Shown: positions 33,087 to 45,307, counted from the stretch's first letter. The stretch is 64,000 nucleotides of DNA from Bedellia somnulentella (GCA_963576735.1 OY755187.1:15128001-15192000); one strand, 5' to 3'. A program made the numbers and translations. The notes: a model not told the origin generated them from the sequence alone.

Positions 33087-34954
33087 TCATGCATTAAATC
33101 AATGAAAATTATACATACAAAATATACATACACATATTTATTCAAAAACATTTGGTCAAAGTTTGTGTTCAAGTGAAAATGAGAATGGAATATTACCTCT
33201 CTCGCTCTGAAACTATGATTTTATTGTGTTAGATTCAAAAGCTCCAAAAGCTAGTCAAGACGATATCAAAGCGCAATCGGCTTAAAGCTGTCGACAATTG
33301 TGAAGCTTAAAATAGAGCTTGGAGATTGTGTTTGTTATTAATTTTAGTTTATATTTAGGGACTATGTATTTTCTCAGGGTCCATATTGGCTCACATAAAA
33401 TTCTAAATCTTATTTGTCGTCTTACTAACGATTTGTGTTCATAATAATCACTCTTCATAATTTTATTTTTCATACTTTATTTATTCATACATTTTTAATA
33501 CTACCAACGGGATTCATATTAGTTAGTGATCATAATTGTTGTATTAATACTGTTACAACCAAGAATCTTTTTAAAACTGTAATTTTTTCAAGATCTTATT
33601 TCTTCATAACATTCAATGGTCATATTATTTAATATCGTTTCTACAATAAACAAGCAAACATGCATGCAAATATGCATTCATCATGCATTTAAGGTGCTCG
33701 CTCCGCTGCGCTTCGCTCGCTCGTTTTATACATAATCTAACCTAGCCTAACCTAGCTAAATGTGACCTGACTTTTCTTTGCCTGCGACTCACCCGAGCAG
33801 GGGGCGCAACCCCCCAAGCAAGCAAGCATGCAAACAAGCAAGCAAATATAGATAAAAACACATATAATTGATGGATTTTTTTAAATATTACACTAAAAAA
33901 CATTTATGAATTCTATAGTTATTTATTGAAATTATTAAATTGTCGGTCATTAGTATAAACAAATATATTTAAACAAATTTTGTTAAATACAAAGTGTATA
34001 ATTAGTGATATTATGAATTTAGATGATTATATTTTTCAACATTTATGACTTGAATTTTTTATGTTGGTGAAATTTTTTCGGACCTCCGATGATAGGACTT
34101 AAAAAGTAATGTAAGAAAAGCTCACCCATTTTCTCAATATGAATAACTTATAATAACATATAGAGTTTAGTTATTAATTATCCTAAATACGAAGATCAAT
34201 AATTATTATACATATTTTTTTACATAGCAGTTTAAAGTAGAATGCGTTCACGAAAAGATTTTTTTTTGTTTGAATAGAAGACATCAAACTTATGGACATA
34301 TAGGCCTAGCACAAACGTTATTTTATCGTTACTGTCGGTTAGAATGAGATAAAAAAGCATACGATACTCTGTCAGTGTCAAAGAGATGGCTGCCTACCCC
34401 TTTCTTGGTTGAAAGTCGTGTGTACAGACAGAGAAACTAACTAAACGGTTTACTAAATATTTTTTGGGTGACCTTGAAAATCTTTTCCACAACAATTGCC
34501 GGTTCAGCTAGTTGCAATATAATATTCATCAAGACATACATCGGTATACAAATAATAAGTTTCATAATCATAGCACTCAGTCGGAACATCGTTTATGACA
34601 AACAATATAATCTGCGACCTTGACTATTGTTATGCCCGTGGGACTGGCAGGATTACTCATTGTTAATCATTGTGTACTCGATTACACAAACTTCGTGAGT
34701 ATTAGTTTTAGAGCTTTGGATTTTGTGTTGTAGTTATACATATGCCTTCATTCAGGCTGATTGAGATATTAAGGCTATAAACTCATTACATTTTAACTTA
34801 TTTAAATACTGTAAATAGAAAAGAAAAATAAAGTTGGTCCCGTAGTAAAACTACTTCAGAGTGATCTCCCCAAGAACCCTCTTTTGAATTCTTAATTCGC
34901 TCCCATTTGTTATATGATGTGTATTAAAATCAGAGCCGAGCTATTAAGATTGTA
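33087..34954. other. non-coding stretch with CG-rich and (GCAA)n patches
   Basis: 33690-33860 holds CTCGCTCCGCTGCGCTTCGC, a short CCTAACCTAGC-like run and (AAGC)n/(GCAA)n. The rest is AT-rich. A small family C fragment lies at 34388-34435. No gene is visible. Confidence 0.4.
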
Positions 34955-35244
34955 TTTTTAACCGACTTCAAAAAAAAAAGGAGTGTTCTCAATTCGACCG
35001 GTATATATTATTTTTTTTTTTTTTTTTTATGTTTGTTCGCCGATTACTTCGCCATTTATGAACCGATTTTGATTATTATTTTTTTATTCGAAAGAAGATA
35101 CTCCCGGATTGGTACCATGATGAGGATATCAGGGTCTGATGATGGGATCCTGGAGAAATCGAGGGAAACCCTCAAATTTTATAGGCAAATGTACCGCGTT
35201 TTACATATTTTCTGAACTTATATTGGCATTTGCTTATGAAAATT

Positions 35245-35541
35245 ATTTATTTATTTATTTATTTAACTTAAAAACATAATCTTAACAGGTAAAACCTAAT
35301 GCGATTACATTTTACTTACCAACTAATTATACTATTTACAAATAATAATAACAATGAGTTGAAATCTAAAAATAACAAACTATACATTTTTAAAATAACA
35401 TAAATATCTGTGTGATGCATTAGTGAAGTCTCCCAGTCTGCACGAGAATATATCCACTTCCTCGGCGATTTGATTGAGAGCTACCAGCGCTCTAGTAAGT
35501 GAGCTCTGGTAGCTCACTTACTAGAGCGCTGATTTGGTGAT
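35245..35541 (-). mobile_element. 5'-truncated LINE inside unit 1
   Basis: It starts on the + strand with an (ATTT)n tail and is absent from unit 2 at the corresponding place, so it inserted after the duplication. A perfect 21-bp hairpin sits at its 5' end. Confidence 0.65.
35485..35531. repeat. perfect 21-bp inverted repeat with 5-nt loop
   Basis: CAGCGCTCTAGTAAGTGAG(CT), CTGGT, then its exact reverse complement. It lies within 10 nt of the 5' end of the truncated LINE, suggesting cDNA snap-back during insertion. Confidence 0.85.
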
Positions 35542-36157
35542 TATATTGTTATGCTGCTGAGCTGATGATAGAAGGTGTGGATCCTCAATCACTAGGTATT
35601 AGGAAACAGTTCTTTCCACATTCTATATAGATTTATACTCCTCTTCGTAGCTTTTATGAAGAGAAGTACAGGTTCACTAAACATTTCTTTTGTTATGTTA
35701 TTGTTACCGAGAAAGTACTATGAGACCAGGATCTGATGATGGCATCCCAGGAAATCGAGGGGACTGTCGAAACTCACAATCATGTGACAGTGTATTTGTT
35801 CAAAACGCCGATAGGCCTGCCCTGTATAACGTGAGAACACTGCCTGAGCAAATCGTGGGTACTCTGAACAACAGGTGACAATGTCACGTGATATTCAGAA
35901 GTATTACTACCTCTGCTAACCCCTTCAGGGATATTCGGCGTGAACGTTTGAGTCTTTCTTGAGATGTAGAATTGAAGACCATCGTCTTTCGCAGGATTTT
36001 AAGAACAATGTAAGGTTACATATGGTTGAGCCTATTTAATATCGTACTATAATAGAAATACCGGAAATACGAAGAATAATACAGTAACCGTCGCTTCCTC
36101 ATCCGAGAGGCATCTTTGCCAGGTCTACTTATCTCTAAAACTCGTAAAATAAAATAA

Positions 36158-37060
36158 TTTTTAACCGACTTCAAAAAAAGGAGTGTTCTCAATTCGACCA
36201 GATTTTTTTTTTTTTTTTTTATGTTTGTTCGCCGATTACTTCGCCATTTATGAACCGATTTTGATTATTATTTTTTTATTCGAAAGGAGATACTCCCGGA
36301 TTGGTACCATGATGAGGATATCAGGGTCTGATGATGGGATCCTGGAGAAATCGAGGGGAACCCTCAAATTTTATAGGCAAATGTACCGCGTTTTACATAT
36401 TTTCTGAACTTATATTGGCATTTGCTTCTGAAAATCATATTGTTATGCTGCTGAGCTGATGATGGAAGGTGTGGGTCCTCAATCACTAGGTATTAGGAAA
36501 CAGTTCTTTCCACATTCTATATAGATTTATACTCCTCTTCGTAGCTTTTATGAATAGAAGTACAGGTTCACTATAAACATTTCCTTTGTTATGTTATTGT
36601 TACCGAGAAAGTACCATGAGACCAGGATCTGATGATGGCATCCCAGGAAATCGAGGGGACTGTCGAAACTCACAATCATGTGACAGTGTATTTGTTCAAA
36701 ACGCCGATAGGCCTGCCCTGTATAACGTGAGAACACGGCCTAAGCAAATCGTGGGTACTCTGAACAACAGGTGACAATGTCACGTGATATTCAGAAGTAT
36801 TACTACCTCTGCTAACCCCTTCAGGGATATTCAGCGTGAACGTTTGAGTCTTTCTTGAGATGTAGAATTGTAGACCATCGCCTTTCGAAGGATTTTAAGA
36901 ACAATGTAAGGTTATATATGGTTGAGCCTAATTAATGTCGTACTATAATAGAAATACCGGAAATACGAAAAATAATACAGTAACCGTCGCTTCCTTATCT
37001 GAGAGGCAACTTTGCCAGGTCTACCCATCTCTAAAACTCGTAAAATAAAATAATTTTTAA
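36158..37060 (+). repeat. tandem duplication, unit 2
   Basis: Near-identical to unit 1 without the LINE insertion. It includes the same SINE A 3' half at 36672-36845. The AACCGACTTCA motif starts both units and also both ends of the next foldback element. Confidence 0.8.
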
Positions 37061-37067
37061 CAAAAAG

Positions 37068-37628
37068 AAAACCGACTTCATAGTTGGAAAAACAACCGAA
37101 AATAAACAATCTAGTACTAAAAAGTACGAAATAAGTTTTTTAATTGAATATGAGTTCTGTGATTAATACCTTAGCAATTTCTTTATTCCACATGCATCAG
37201 TTCAACCTACCTAAATATTACAATTCTCTTAAATTAATTTTTGAGTCGGTGCCAGTCAAACAAAAGTAAATTCACCCTACTATCTATCTCTGATTTTTAC
37301 AATCTAAAAAATATATATCTATCGCCTAACGTTTTAAATGGTAATACGTACAAAAATCAATTTACCCTACAAGGTACCCTACATTTTACATGTATATGAA
37401 GTGCGAAATACACACTTCTTATTATCAATTATCATCGAGGCTGGCACCGGCTCACAAATTAATTTAAGAGAATTGTAATATTTAGGTAGGTTGAACTGAC
37501 GCGTGTGGAATAAAGAAATTGCTAAGGTATTAATCACAGTACTCATATTCAATTAAAAAACTTATTTCGTACTTTTTAGTACTAGATTGTTTATTTTCGG
37601 TTGTTTTTCCAACTATGAAGTCGGTTTT
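37068..37628. mobile_element. foldback element with 188-bp arms
   Basis: The left arm 37068-37255 and right arm 37441-37628 are inverted copies with only a handful of mismatches, both starting AAAACCGACTTCATAGTTGG. The 185-bp spacer is non-coding. No target duplication was recognised. Confidence 0.8.
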
Positions 37629-38084
37629 TATTAAACTCACGCCCACCAATCGCTTGAAAACCCCCTCTTCAGTCACCTACTAACAACACCTTTGAAAAGG
37701 ACGTATGGTCCTGTATTGTTTAAACTTCGAAAATTATAGCAATGGCGCTTTTAAGCTATTTGTCCTATTTTATTATTCCGATTTAATTTCTCACGTAAAA
37801 CTCAGATTAATAAAAAAACTATAGTAAAACAATACGGCCGTGTTTTTGTGAGCAAGTGTTATACGTTACTTCACGGTTCATTGGCATTAAACAAAAACTT
37901 GTTCGATTCGTTTGGGACCTTCGTATTGGTATCAAGGTGATTTTGTGATCTTGATTTTAACAATTACTGAGATATAATTTCTGAGGTTGGTTTTAATCCC
38001 AAAATAGGTGAAAATGCTATCTATCTGATGTAAATGTCAAAAAGGGGTAGCTAGAGCTTTAGAATAAGGAATTATACAATACAG

Positions 38085-38230
38085 CGTCTTTAAACGATGT
38101 GGTTGGAGTCCCATCACCATCAACCTTTATTTCACAACCTTTTCCCCACTGAACTTTCAAAAGTGGTTATGGTATCTCTGGTTCTGGCTACCCTTTCTAC
38201 TGATTTACAGCTTTGAGTTTAGGTATATAT
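38085..38230 (+). repeat. SINE B, 5'-truncated
   Basis: It starts at the mid-element (GATGTGGTTGGAGTCCCATC) and runs to a decayed GAGTTTAGGTATATATG tail. Confidence 0.55.
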
Positions 38231-38437
38231 GTGTGATTGTGTCTACTAAATATAAAATGTGTATATATTGTACAAATTTTATATTGTATTGTAATCTGAA
38301 AGCTCTATATAAAGCATTGATGTGATAAATGGTATGGCTTTCGTTCGATTGACAAATGCCGAATCTAACATACTATTCGAAACATGCCCCAAATGATTTT
38401 ACACAAACCAAACTAATTTCTTTTTCGTTGTGCCCAG

Positions 38438-38495
38438 GTCGAGTCGAGGTCATTCGTTACCATGGTAACCACCGCTGAAACATACTGAAAAACAC
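38438..38495 (+). promoter_or_regulatory. possible 5' UTR exon containing an RFX-type X-box palindrome
   Basis: The acceptor-like TTTTTCGTTGTGCCCAG and the donor CAC|GTGAGT bracket 58 bp with stops in all frames, so it could only be noncoding. It contains GTTACCATGGTAAC (38456-38469), a perfect 14-bp palindrome equal to the RFX X-box consensus. It may be an untranslated exon of the + strand gene at 50.4 kb, which needs one upstream, or a regulatory site. Confidence 0.35.
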
Positions 38496-38670
38496 GTGAG
38501 TAGTTTTAAATCATTATAATCATTGGGGTGAAGCTCTATTTACCCCCAACTTCTGAATATCGATCCTTCTTTTCACTTCACCTTAATTGTTATGGTGAAC
38601 CAACATGATATGATGGCCAATAAGCCAAGTTGATGATAACTCTATTATAATAACTTCATTTACAATTCTT

Positions 38671-38985
38671 ATAGCTCAGTGGGAACACCAACGCTTTCCA
38701 TCCAGGAGACGTGGGTTCTGATCTGAATCATGAATTCGGCCTTCACGAATGTGATTTTTTTAAAGTCATATGTGTGATTAATTTATAATTGTTTATGACG
38801 GTGAGGGAAAACATAGTGAGGAATATTCGTACAGAAACAACGATAGGCCTACCCCCTATCACGTGAGTACACTGTCTAAGCAAAACGTAGGTACTCTGAA
38901 CACCAGGTTACAAATATGTCACGAGGTGTTCATAAGTATTAGTACCCCTGATTTCTTCTAGTAGTATGGCGAACGTTGAGTATAG
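38671..38985 (+). repeat. SINE A, degenerate copy
   Basis: tRNA-like head TTATAGCTCAGTGGGAACAC with GTGGGTTCTGATCTG, then GGTGAGGGAAAACATAGTG and GCCTACCCCCTATCACGTG. The middle has a 60-bp deletion. Confidence 0.6.
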
Positions 38986-39073
38986 TATTACAATTAGGTA
39001 TAATAACATCCCATAGAATCGTAACCAGAGCTTTGGGAAGCTTATATAATATTTAATAAAATACTATCAAGTA

Positions 39074-39331
39074 CTCATTGCTTGCTGTGTAGTGTCGGCT
39101 TAGAATAGCACTACCCCATTTCTTCCGGTGGGTGTACGTAAGAGGCGACTAACGGTATTGGGCTTTTAAGGGATTTTTGGGCGATGCGGTTGGAGACCCA
39201 TCACCAACAACCTTTATTTTACCATCTTTTCCCCACTTAACTTTCCAAAAGTGGCTGAGGAATTTCTAATTCCTTAGCTCTGGCTACCCCATCTAGGGAT
39301 TTATAGCCGTGAGTATATGTATGTATGTATG
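39074..39331 (+). mobile_element. SINE B, full young copy
   Basis: A complete B consensus with TATG tail. TACTATCAAGTA at 39062-39073 and 39332-39343 is a perfect 12-bp duplication. About ten extra bases precede GCTGTGTAGTG. Confidence 0.85.
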
Positions 39332-39343
39332 TACTATCAAGTA

Positions 39344-40055
39344 ATTTTAATGGACCACATATGACCAAATATTTCTCACATATTAAACAAATACCAACGA
39401 GTCTTTGCTATCTTCCAATCTACCCCCTTAGTCGTAATACACATGCGTAACGGTACCGTCCCTGGAGCGATGCTGGGCTGAAGGCCGCTGGTGCTAACCT
39501 ACATTCGCAAAGGGCAGAGGTTGGGGCCAGTACATTAGGCGACAAAAGTGAGGTCAAATTGAGAACGAAGAAATAGTCATGACTAGAAATCGGGGTACTC
39601 ATCTACGGAATTAGCTGTTTCTCAGGCGAATTTGAAAATATAAGATATAAGAAGATATAAAATATGATTCAGAGCATTTATAAGGGTAAAATAATATCAT
39701 GTTTCCATTATTTTAATCGTATTTCAATCACATAAAATAACACAGCAAGATAAATAAAAGATTTAACTAACATAAGATTTGCTAACTTGATAAACATATC
39801 AAATCAGTATCATATAATTTAAAATACCACTTTCATTCGCATGTGACCGCAACTGTACTCCAATCATCTTCAATATTTCCATTTCTAGACCTTATGTCCT
39901 CATTTCCAAGGTTCATATTTCCTTAACGAGGGTAAATAACATAGAAAAACATCTAACATATGATCTCGGTGTCAATTGAAGATGTGACAATTTGTACGAT
40001 TGAGTTATGTGTTTCAAATGGTATTAATTTACAGTGTATACTTATTTAGTTGTGA
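39344..40055. other. non-coding stretch with a GC-richer island
   Basis: 39440-39560 is GC-richer (CTGGAGCGATGCTGGGCTGA) and open on the - strand for 60 codons, but lacks splice sites or motifs. It is possibly a decayed transposon ORF. Confidence 0.35.
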
Positions 40056-40068
40056 TGTATTTGAAGTG

Positions 40069-40300
40069 TAGTGCCGGCTTAAAATAGCTCTTCCCCATTT
40101 CTTCCGGTGGGTGTACGTAAGAGACGACTAACGGTATTGGGGCTGTTAAGGGATTTTAGGGCGATGCGGTTGGAGACCCATCACCAACAACCTTTATTCC
40201 ACCATCTTTTCCCCACGCAACTTCCAAAAGTGGCTGAGGAATTTTTAATTCCCTAGCTCTGGCTACCCCTTCTAGGGATTTATAGCCGTGAGTATATGTA
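40069..40300 (+). mobile_element. SINE B copy with 13-bp target duplication
   Basis: TGTATTTGAAGTG at 40056-40068 and 40301-40313 brackets the B body. The first three bases of the duplication overlap the tail sequence. Confidence 0.8.
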
Positions 40301-40320
40301 TGTATTTGAAGTGCAAGATA

Positions 40321-40575
40321 CATAGTCACGGCTATAAATCCCAGAAAAGGGTTGCCGGAACTTTAGAATTTGAAATCGACTACTTTTGGAAGTTGAGTAG
40401 GGAAAACATGTAAAATAAACAGTGTTGGTGATGGAGCTCCAGCCATTTTTATTTATTTATTTATTTATACATATTTAAACATACTTATATATCGCCCAGA
40501 AGTCTCTTAAAAAGCCACAATAGCCTTAGTCGCCTCTTGCGATAAATTTGGGGATAATATGTGTTAGTGTTATTA
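40321..40575 (-). repeat. SINE B copy with nested (TTTA)n tail
   Basis: Reverse B from CACGGCTATAAATCCCAGAA to TTAGTCGCCTCTTGCGATAA, interrupted at about 40444-40487 by an ATTTATTTATTTATTT-bearing retro-tail. Confidence 0.55.
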
Positions 40576-40658
40576 TGGAAAAAGTGTGAGAAAAAGCCAT
40601 GACTCGTGGTAACTTTAGACTATCGCCAACAAAAGCAAATTTCTGCAAGGTTTTGCAA

Positions 40659-40904
40659 GCTGTGTAGTGTCGGCATAGAATAGCACTACCCCATTTCTTC
40701 CGGTGGGTGTACGTAAGAGGCGACTAACGGTATTGGGGCTTTTAAGGGATTTTTGGGCGATGCGGTTGGAGAACCATCACCAATAACCTTTATTTTACCA
40801 TCTTTTCCCCACTCAGCTTTCCAAAATTGGCTGAGGAATTTGGAATTCCTTAGCTCTGGCTACCCCTTCTAGGGATTTATAGCCGTGAGTATATATATGT
40901 ATGT
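40659..40904 (+). mobile_element. SINE B, full copy
   Basis: GCTGTGTAGTGTCGGCATAG through GTGAGTATATATATGTATG, with nearly consensus sequence. The flanking duplication is at most 5 bp and uncertain. Confidence 0.7.
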
Positions 40905-41280
40905 TTTTAAAATAGTTTTTTTTTCAAGTTTTATTTCAGGAGGATAATTGTCATAATAATAATATTCTACATCCGATCTTAAATGTGACAAATAGTTACT
41001 AGTTTAATTAAAATGAACTGAATATTTTTACCATAACAACTGTAATTTAAAATGGTGTTGAATTTAAACAAGTGTTATAACCGCACTGGGTTTATGTCGC
41101 GACCTCCACATTCTTTTAGCCCATTATATAAATAATTAAAATTTACGAAAACACCTTTCAAACAATTATGTCGGTCGACTTTTATACTATCCGATCCACG
41201 CCTTTGAATTCTAAGAAATAATATACAATCTATGTGTCTAAGGAAATATGTAGTTCAATGAGTTTAAGATTGCCATTTTT

Positions 41281-41430
41281 CTGATGACTTTGTATCGGTG
41301 GATATGTAAAACTTCTAGGCCCAGAGGTCTCGGGTTCGAATCCCGCTGAGGCTTCAATTTATAGGATGAACGAACTTTTCATAATCTTGGATGTTATTTA
41401 TACAACATGGCCATAATTCATATAAATAAA
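41281..41430 (+). repeat. tRNA-derived SINE (family G)
   Basis: A perfect B-box GGTTCGAATCCC with a degenerate A-box region, followed by ATAATCTTGGATGTTATTTA as in the copy at 29155. Confidence 0.55.
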
Positions 41431-41477
41431 TTACATATATGAATTTTGTCAAGAATACTTAACATTACCGCAGCCCA

Positions 41478-41628
41478 TACCATGAGGGAGAAAGAAGTTA
41501 AAATTAAGTATTGTTGGTAATTTAAGTGGTGTTGCCTAAAAATTACTTACCCATACCCTGTCAGCTCTTATGATATCCTCGGTAAGATATGAGAAAGCTA
41601 TTATAAGCCGACACTACACATTATCTAT
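41478..41628 (-). repeat. SINE B, degenerate copy
   Basis: GAGGGAGAAAGAAGTTAAAA, AGTATTGTTGGTAATT and TTATAAGCCGACACTACACA follow reversed B order. Confidence 0.5.
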
Positions 41629-43060
41629 TAGTCACTCAGTGTACTAGGTACGGCCAAAATTTTTACAATATAAGAAATATAAATTAAAGGACACTAGATA
41701 ATTTTCGCTGAATGATTCGGGAATTCCATGCGGTTTTGTTTTAGGAAAGAATTAAGTCAGATCAGATATAATCCTTAACCCAATATTTAAACAGCTGACT
41801 TATATTTTTTTCTGCTTACCCCACCCTCGCAGGATAAAACCGCAAACATGAATCGAATTCAATTAAACCTTTACTGTATCACTGAAAACAAATAAATTAA
41901 TCAAGCGAAAAAGCTCCCTGTAAAAACTACTCTCGTCCTTGATGTTCCTGCCCCTTTCCCACTCGTTGTTCCAGGTATCTGCTGTCCTCTTCTCACACAG
42001 ATTCCGTATCGATCTGATGTCCTTGACCTTGAGCTGGTGCGGGTAAACACATCTCTAGCTAGATAGTGCGTTTACACTTGTAACGTTACTTGAACGATAA
42101 CTGAACCCTTGCGGGATTGAGCCAAACAACAGTAATGCAAGCAAGGACTAATATTTATTTTTTTGTGTTAACCTTTACTTAAAAATGTTGGCTTTTTTTT
42201 TTATGGTGAGGGTATATCCATATTCGTAATGCGCCGACTATTCCCTGATACGTTTCCCATCAGATTCTTTCAAATGAGTAATAGTAAATCTACTGCAGAT
42301 CTTTAAATATATATACTGTTAATAAACCTACTGCTTTGACTCTCAAAACTAGCCCTTTTACATTACAAAATGGAGACATAAATACCATTATAAATGTAAA
42401 AGCTATTATAAGACCATCAAACACCAATATAATTTACAAACATTGACAGGTATTTCCGTAGAAAACAAACAACTATTCAGCACTATAATGTAAATGCACA
42501 TTGTATGATATTATTGTGTAATGTTAAACGTAAAACATTCTATGCATACGCTCTCATAATAGTTGGCAGTATGTAAATATTATTACAAACAATATAGTAA
42601 GTTTAAAATATAATGTTTAATTGAACAGTTTTGTTTCAAATACAATGGCACGCTTACTAAACTTTGGATTGTTTATTCAGAGAACACGTAATTATGAAGA
42701 AAACCACGCCACTGTATTTATACTAAATAACTCCTCGATGGGGATACTTAAGGACACTGAGGAATAGTATGGCTGAAATTATAAAAGTATGGTTGAAATT
42801 CGGTAACTGGATGACATCAAGTATTACAATAAATTGACGACGTGCTGAGTCTTAATTTGTTGAAACTCAACAAAGATGTTTTCTGTATGTATGTTACGGA
42901 AATACTCCGTCAATATTCAATTAATTTCTAAATTAGATTTTTTCTTCTGTTACACATTCTTCCAGAGAGAGTGGTTGTATTTCATTTTAATGGGATTTGA
43001 TAGAGTATTAATAAAATATTATAATATAAAATAAATACGTAATTATTGTTAATTAATCTA
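41629..43060. other. non-coding stretch with a short open segment
   Basis: On the - strand, 41867-42050 stays open for about 60 codons with a coding-like peptide (NLCEKRTADTWNNEWERG) but has no start, and the splice sites are poor. It may be a decayed transposon or gene fragment. The rest is AT-rich. Confidence 0.35.
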
Positions 43061-43430
43061 TCTATACTGTAATAAGACTGTACCGAGGTCAAAACTGTTC
43101 ATTAAGGAAAAAAAAACCGGTGGAATATGTTTAATTTCAGATGCTGAACCCAAATTTGTGCTTTTTGAAAAAAAACTCTCTGACTGTCTGTCTGTATGTC
43201 CGGTCATCACGTTAACTCTACCACACGGATCTTGATAAAATTTGGTATGAATGTAGCTTATACTCCTGGCCAACATATAGGATATCATTTATCCCCTATT
43301 TCGCAAGGGTTTCAACAGGAGCATAAAAAAAACATAACTTTTATATGGCTCCCCTTATTTCTTCGAACTACTTTATCAGACTCTTCACTAATAGTCTTTT
43401 TGGAAAAAATAACTGTTACATCCACTTAAA
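43061..43430 (+). repeat. Helitron-like 5' part
   Basis: Starts A|TCTATACTGTAATAAGAC and contains CTGACTGTCTGTCTGTATGT. The 3' terminus is not certain: two CTAG occur near 43474-43484, neither followed by T. Confidence 0.45.
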
Positions 43431-43512
43431 TAAAAAAAAATGTCAATTTAATTGTTTGTCAATAGTATGACTACTAGATACTAGACTATAGCGTATCGAA
43501 AATTTGAAGTTA

Positions 43513-43600
43513 ACACTAACGTCTTCGTGGCGTAGCGGTAAACCGTTTGGTTAATACTAATTGTACGGAAGACCCAGGTTAGAATCTCGGGGACCACAAT
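43513..43600 (+). repeat. tRNA-like SINE head (family F)
   Basis: GTGGCGTAGCGGTAAACC (A-box-like) and CCAGGTTAGAATCTCGGGG (B-box-like). A relative lies on the - strand at 46020-46140. Confidence 0.5.
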
Positions 43601-43961
43601 CTTTTGCGAATTTTTTTTTGCTTTCGTGTTAGCTTAGAATAATAGGAAGCACTATTGCTTCATTTTCACATTCAACTTTGCGAATATGTATGAATAAAGA
43701 TAATTGAAAGTATTTTGTATGAATTTCACGTATTCATTTGGTAGGTCTGAGAATATGTTTATAACTTTTATCTTTTTAACTATTTTTAAACTAATATTCC
43801 CATAGATATATTATGCTATACTTACGCATAAATTAATATTCTGTTTAAGCATCAGAATGCATAGTTTGTAAATAATAGCACATATCTCAATTTTAATTTC
43901 GTATCTATGAATGATTGGCTTCAATCTCGCACACATCACCACCAAACGTCAATCTGTTATA

Positions 43962-44475
43962 TCCATACTAATTAAAGATATTCTCATTTTTAACGTAGTA
44001 ACTTGGTACAAAATTGTTTGTTTTATGAATCTCATGAACAATTAAAAAGGTTTTTGGGAACTCACCCCCTAAGGGATTGAAATATAGCATACATATTTTT
44101 GACATTTCTGTATCTAGAAATTTGAAACTTTATGCGATTGAATGATATAACCACTAAAAAAAGAAATATATGAAATTCATGTATCAATCATTCATTCTAC
44201 CGGCTATAAATCCCAAAAAAGGGTAGCCACAGCTTCAGAGATAGTAATTCTTTATCCACTTTTGGAAGTTGAATGGGGAGAAGGTAGTCAAATGGGTCTT
44301 CAACTGCATCGCCGAAAAATCACTTAAAAAGCCTCAATATTCTTTAAATCTATTACATAGGCCGCGGGAAGTTAATATAATAAACCAAAAGTTAAGATAG
44401 TGTTTTGGTATTATGGATGTAAACCGGATGCAAAAAATGTAGTCCACGCGGACGTAGTCGCGGGCAAAAAGCTAG
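43962..44475 (+). mobile_element. Helitron-like element E carrying a SINE B (copy 1)
   Basis: Begins A|TCCATACTAATTAAAG and ends CGGACGTAGTCGCGGGCAAA, AAGCTAG|T, with a GC hairpin before CTAG. It is 514 bp. A reversed SINE B at 44205-44370 sits at the same internal position as the SINE in the inverted copy 45308-45823. Confidence 0.7.
44205..44370 (-). repeat. SINE B inside Helitron-like E, copy 1
   Basis: CGGCTATAAATCCCAAAAAA, CACTTTTGGAAGTTGAATGG and TTCAACTGCATCGCCGAAAA. The 5' head is largely lost. Confidence 0.6.
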
Positions 44476-44795
44476 TAGATATATATATTTAACTACCAAG
44501 TTGCGCTATAATAGTAAACGCAGCACAGACCCAAGGGCTGTGTACCACTTTGCTCATAGACTCGTATGGATAGGTCGGTGCCAACTCGATTGCCTTTCAA
44601 TGAGACCTTACTGCTCAGCTGTTCACTATCGCCTTAGAATATCACCATCCCATTTCTTTTTGATTGACGCAGATTCAGCCCAAACCTACCTTTTGTACTC
44701 TTGATTTAATGATGGATTGACTGGGATTAGATTTTTGTCATGTGAGTATACATACTGGTATTCATCGAGTAGAACAGAAAAGAAATGTAATAATA
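44476..44795. other. non-coding stretch
   Basis: A 67-codon open frame at 44501 contains a decayed SINE B head (CGCCTTAGAATATCACCATC). No gene. Confidence 0.4.
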
Positions 44796-44900
44796 GTTGT
44801 AAACCAAGAGAGGTTTGCCAGGACCGTACAAATTGGCGATCAATTGTCTCTGCCTACCCCAATAGGAAATAAAGGCGTGAGTATATGTATGTAACGAATA
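44796..44900 (+). repeat. family C retro-repeat, 3' end
   Basis: GAGAGGTTTGCCAGGACCGT, GGCGATCAATTGTCTCTGCC, then GGCGTGAGTATATGTATG. Confidence 0.55.
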
Positions 44901-45307
44901 GAACAGGTACAGGTAATTACGATTGATCAAAGCAATTAATCTATGACCTGATAACAAGATATACTCTTTGATGACCCACTTACGTCAAAATATTTTCATA
45001 TTAGTGAGGTTATATTTTGGACCAATTTTCGCCTTTTCCTCCTGTTTCTGTTTGTAATGTAATTAAATTACGGTAAAATGAGGGTGACATGTGGAATGCT
45101 CTTATCAATCGCAATGTTGGCGGCATTTTATCCCGTATGCTGCCTTTACGTAGTCAATGATTACCGATAGATATTACCCATGAATACCCATAGAAGGAAT
45201 CCCATAGTGAAAATCAAACCAATACAAAATGTTAGAAGTCAACTATTCTTCCAAATTAATGGTGAGATTGTTGAAGAGAATTTCCATGTTATCTATTTTA
45301 TAATATA
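44901..45307. other. non-coding stretch
   Basis: No repeat or open frame could be supported. Confidence 0.4.

Larger units (their letters stand above)
34955..36157 (+). repeat. tandem duplication, unit 1
   Basis: The unit begins TTTTTAACCGACTTCAAAAA and contains a poly(T) run, a conserved TTCGCCGATTACTTCGCCAT stretch and a SINE A 3' half (35771-35955). Removing the 297-bp insertion at 35245-35541 gives about 905 bp, matching unit 2 with few differences. It is a transposon-derived repeat and its open frames are incidental. Confidence 0.8.

Noticed and set aside
33731..33755. Interstitial telomeric (TTAGG)n repeat
   Set aside because: Only two or three imperfect units (CCTAGCCTAACC).
35033..36774. 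Paired small ORFs (60-74 codons) repeated about 0.9-1.2 kb apart
   Set aside because: Identical only because the whole transposon-derived segment is tandemly duplicated; no codon-level conservation.
41867..42050. - strand open segment (NLCEKRTADTWNNE) as an exon
   Set aside because: No start and no usable donor downstream; kept only as a note in the region entry.
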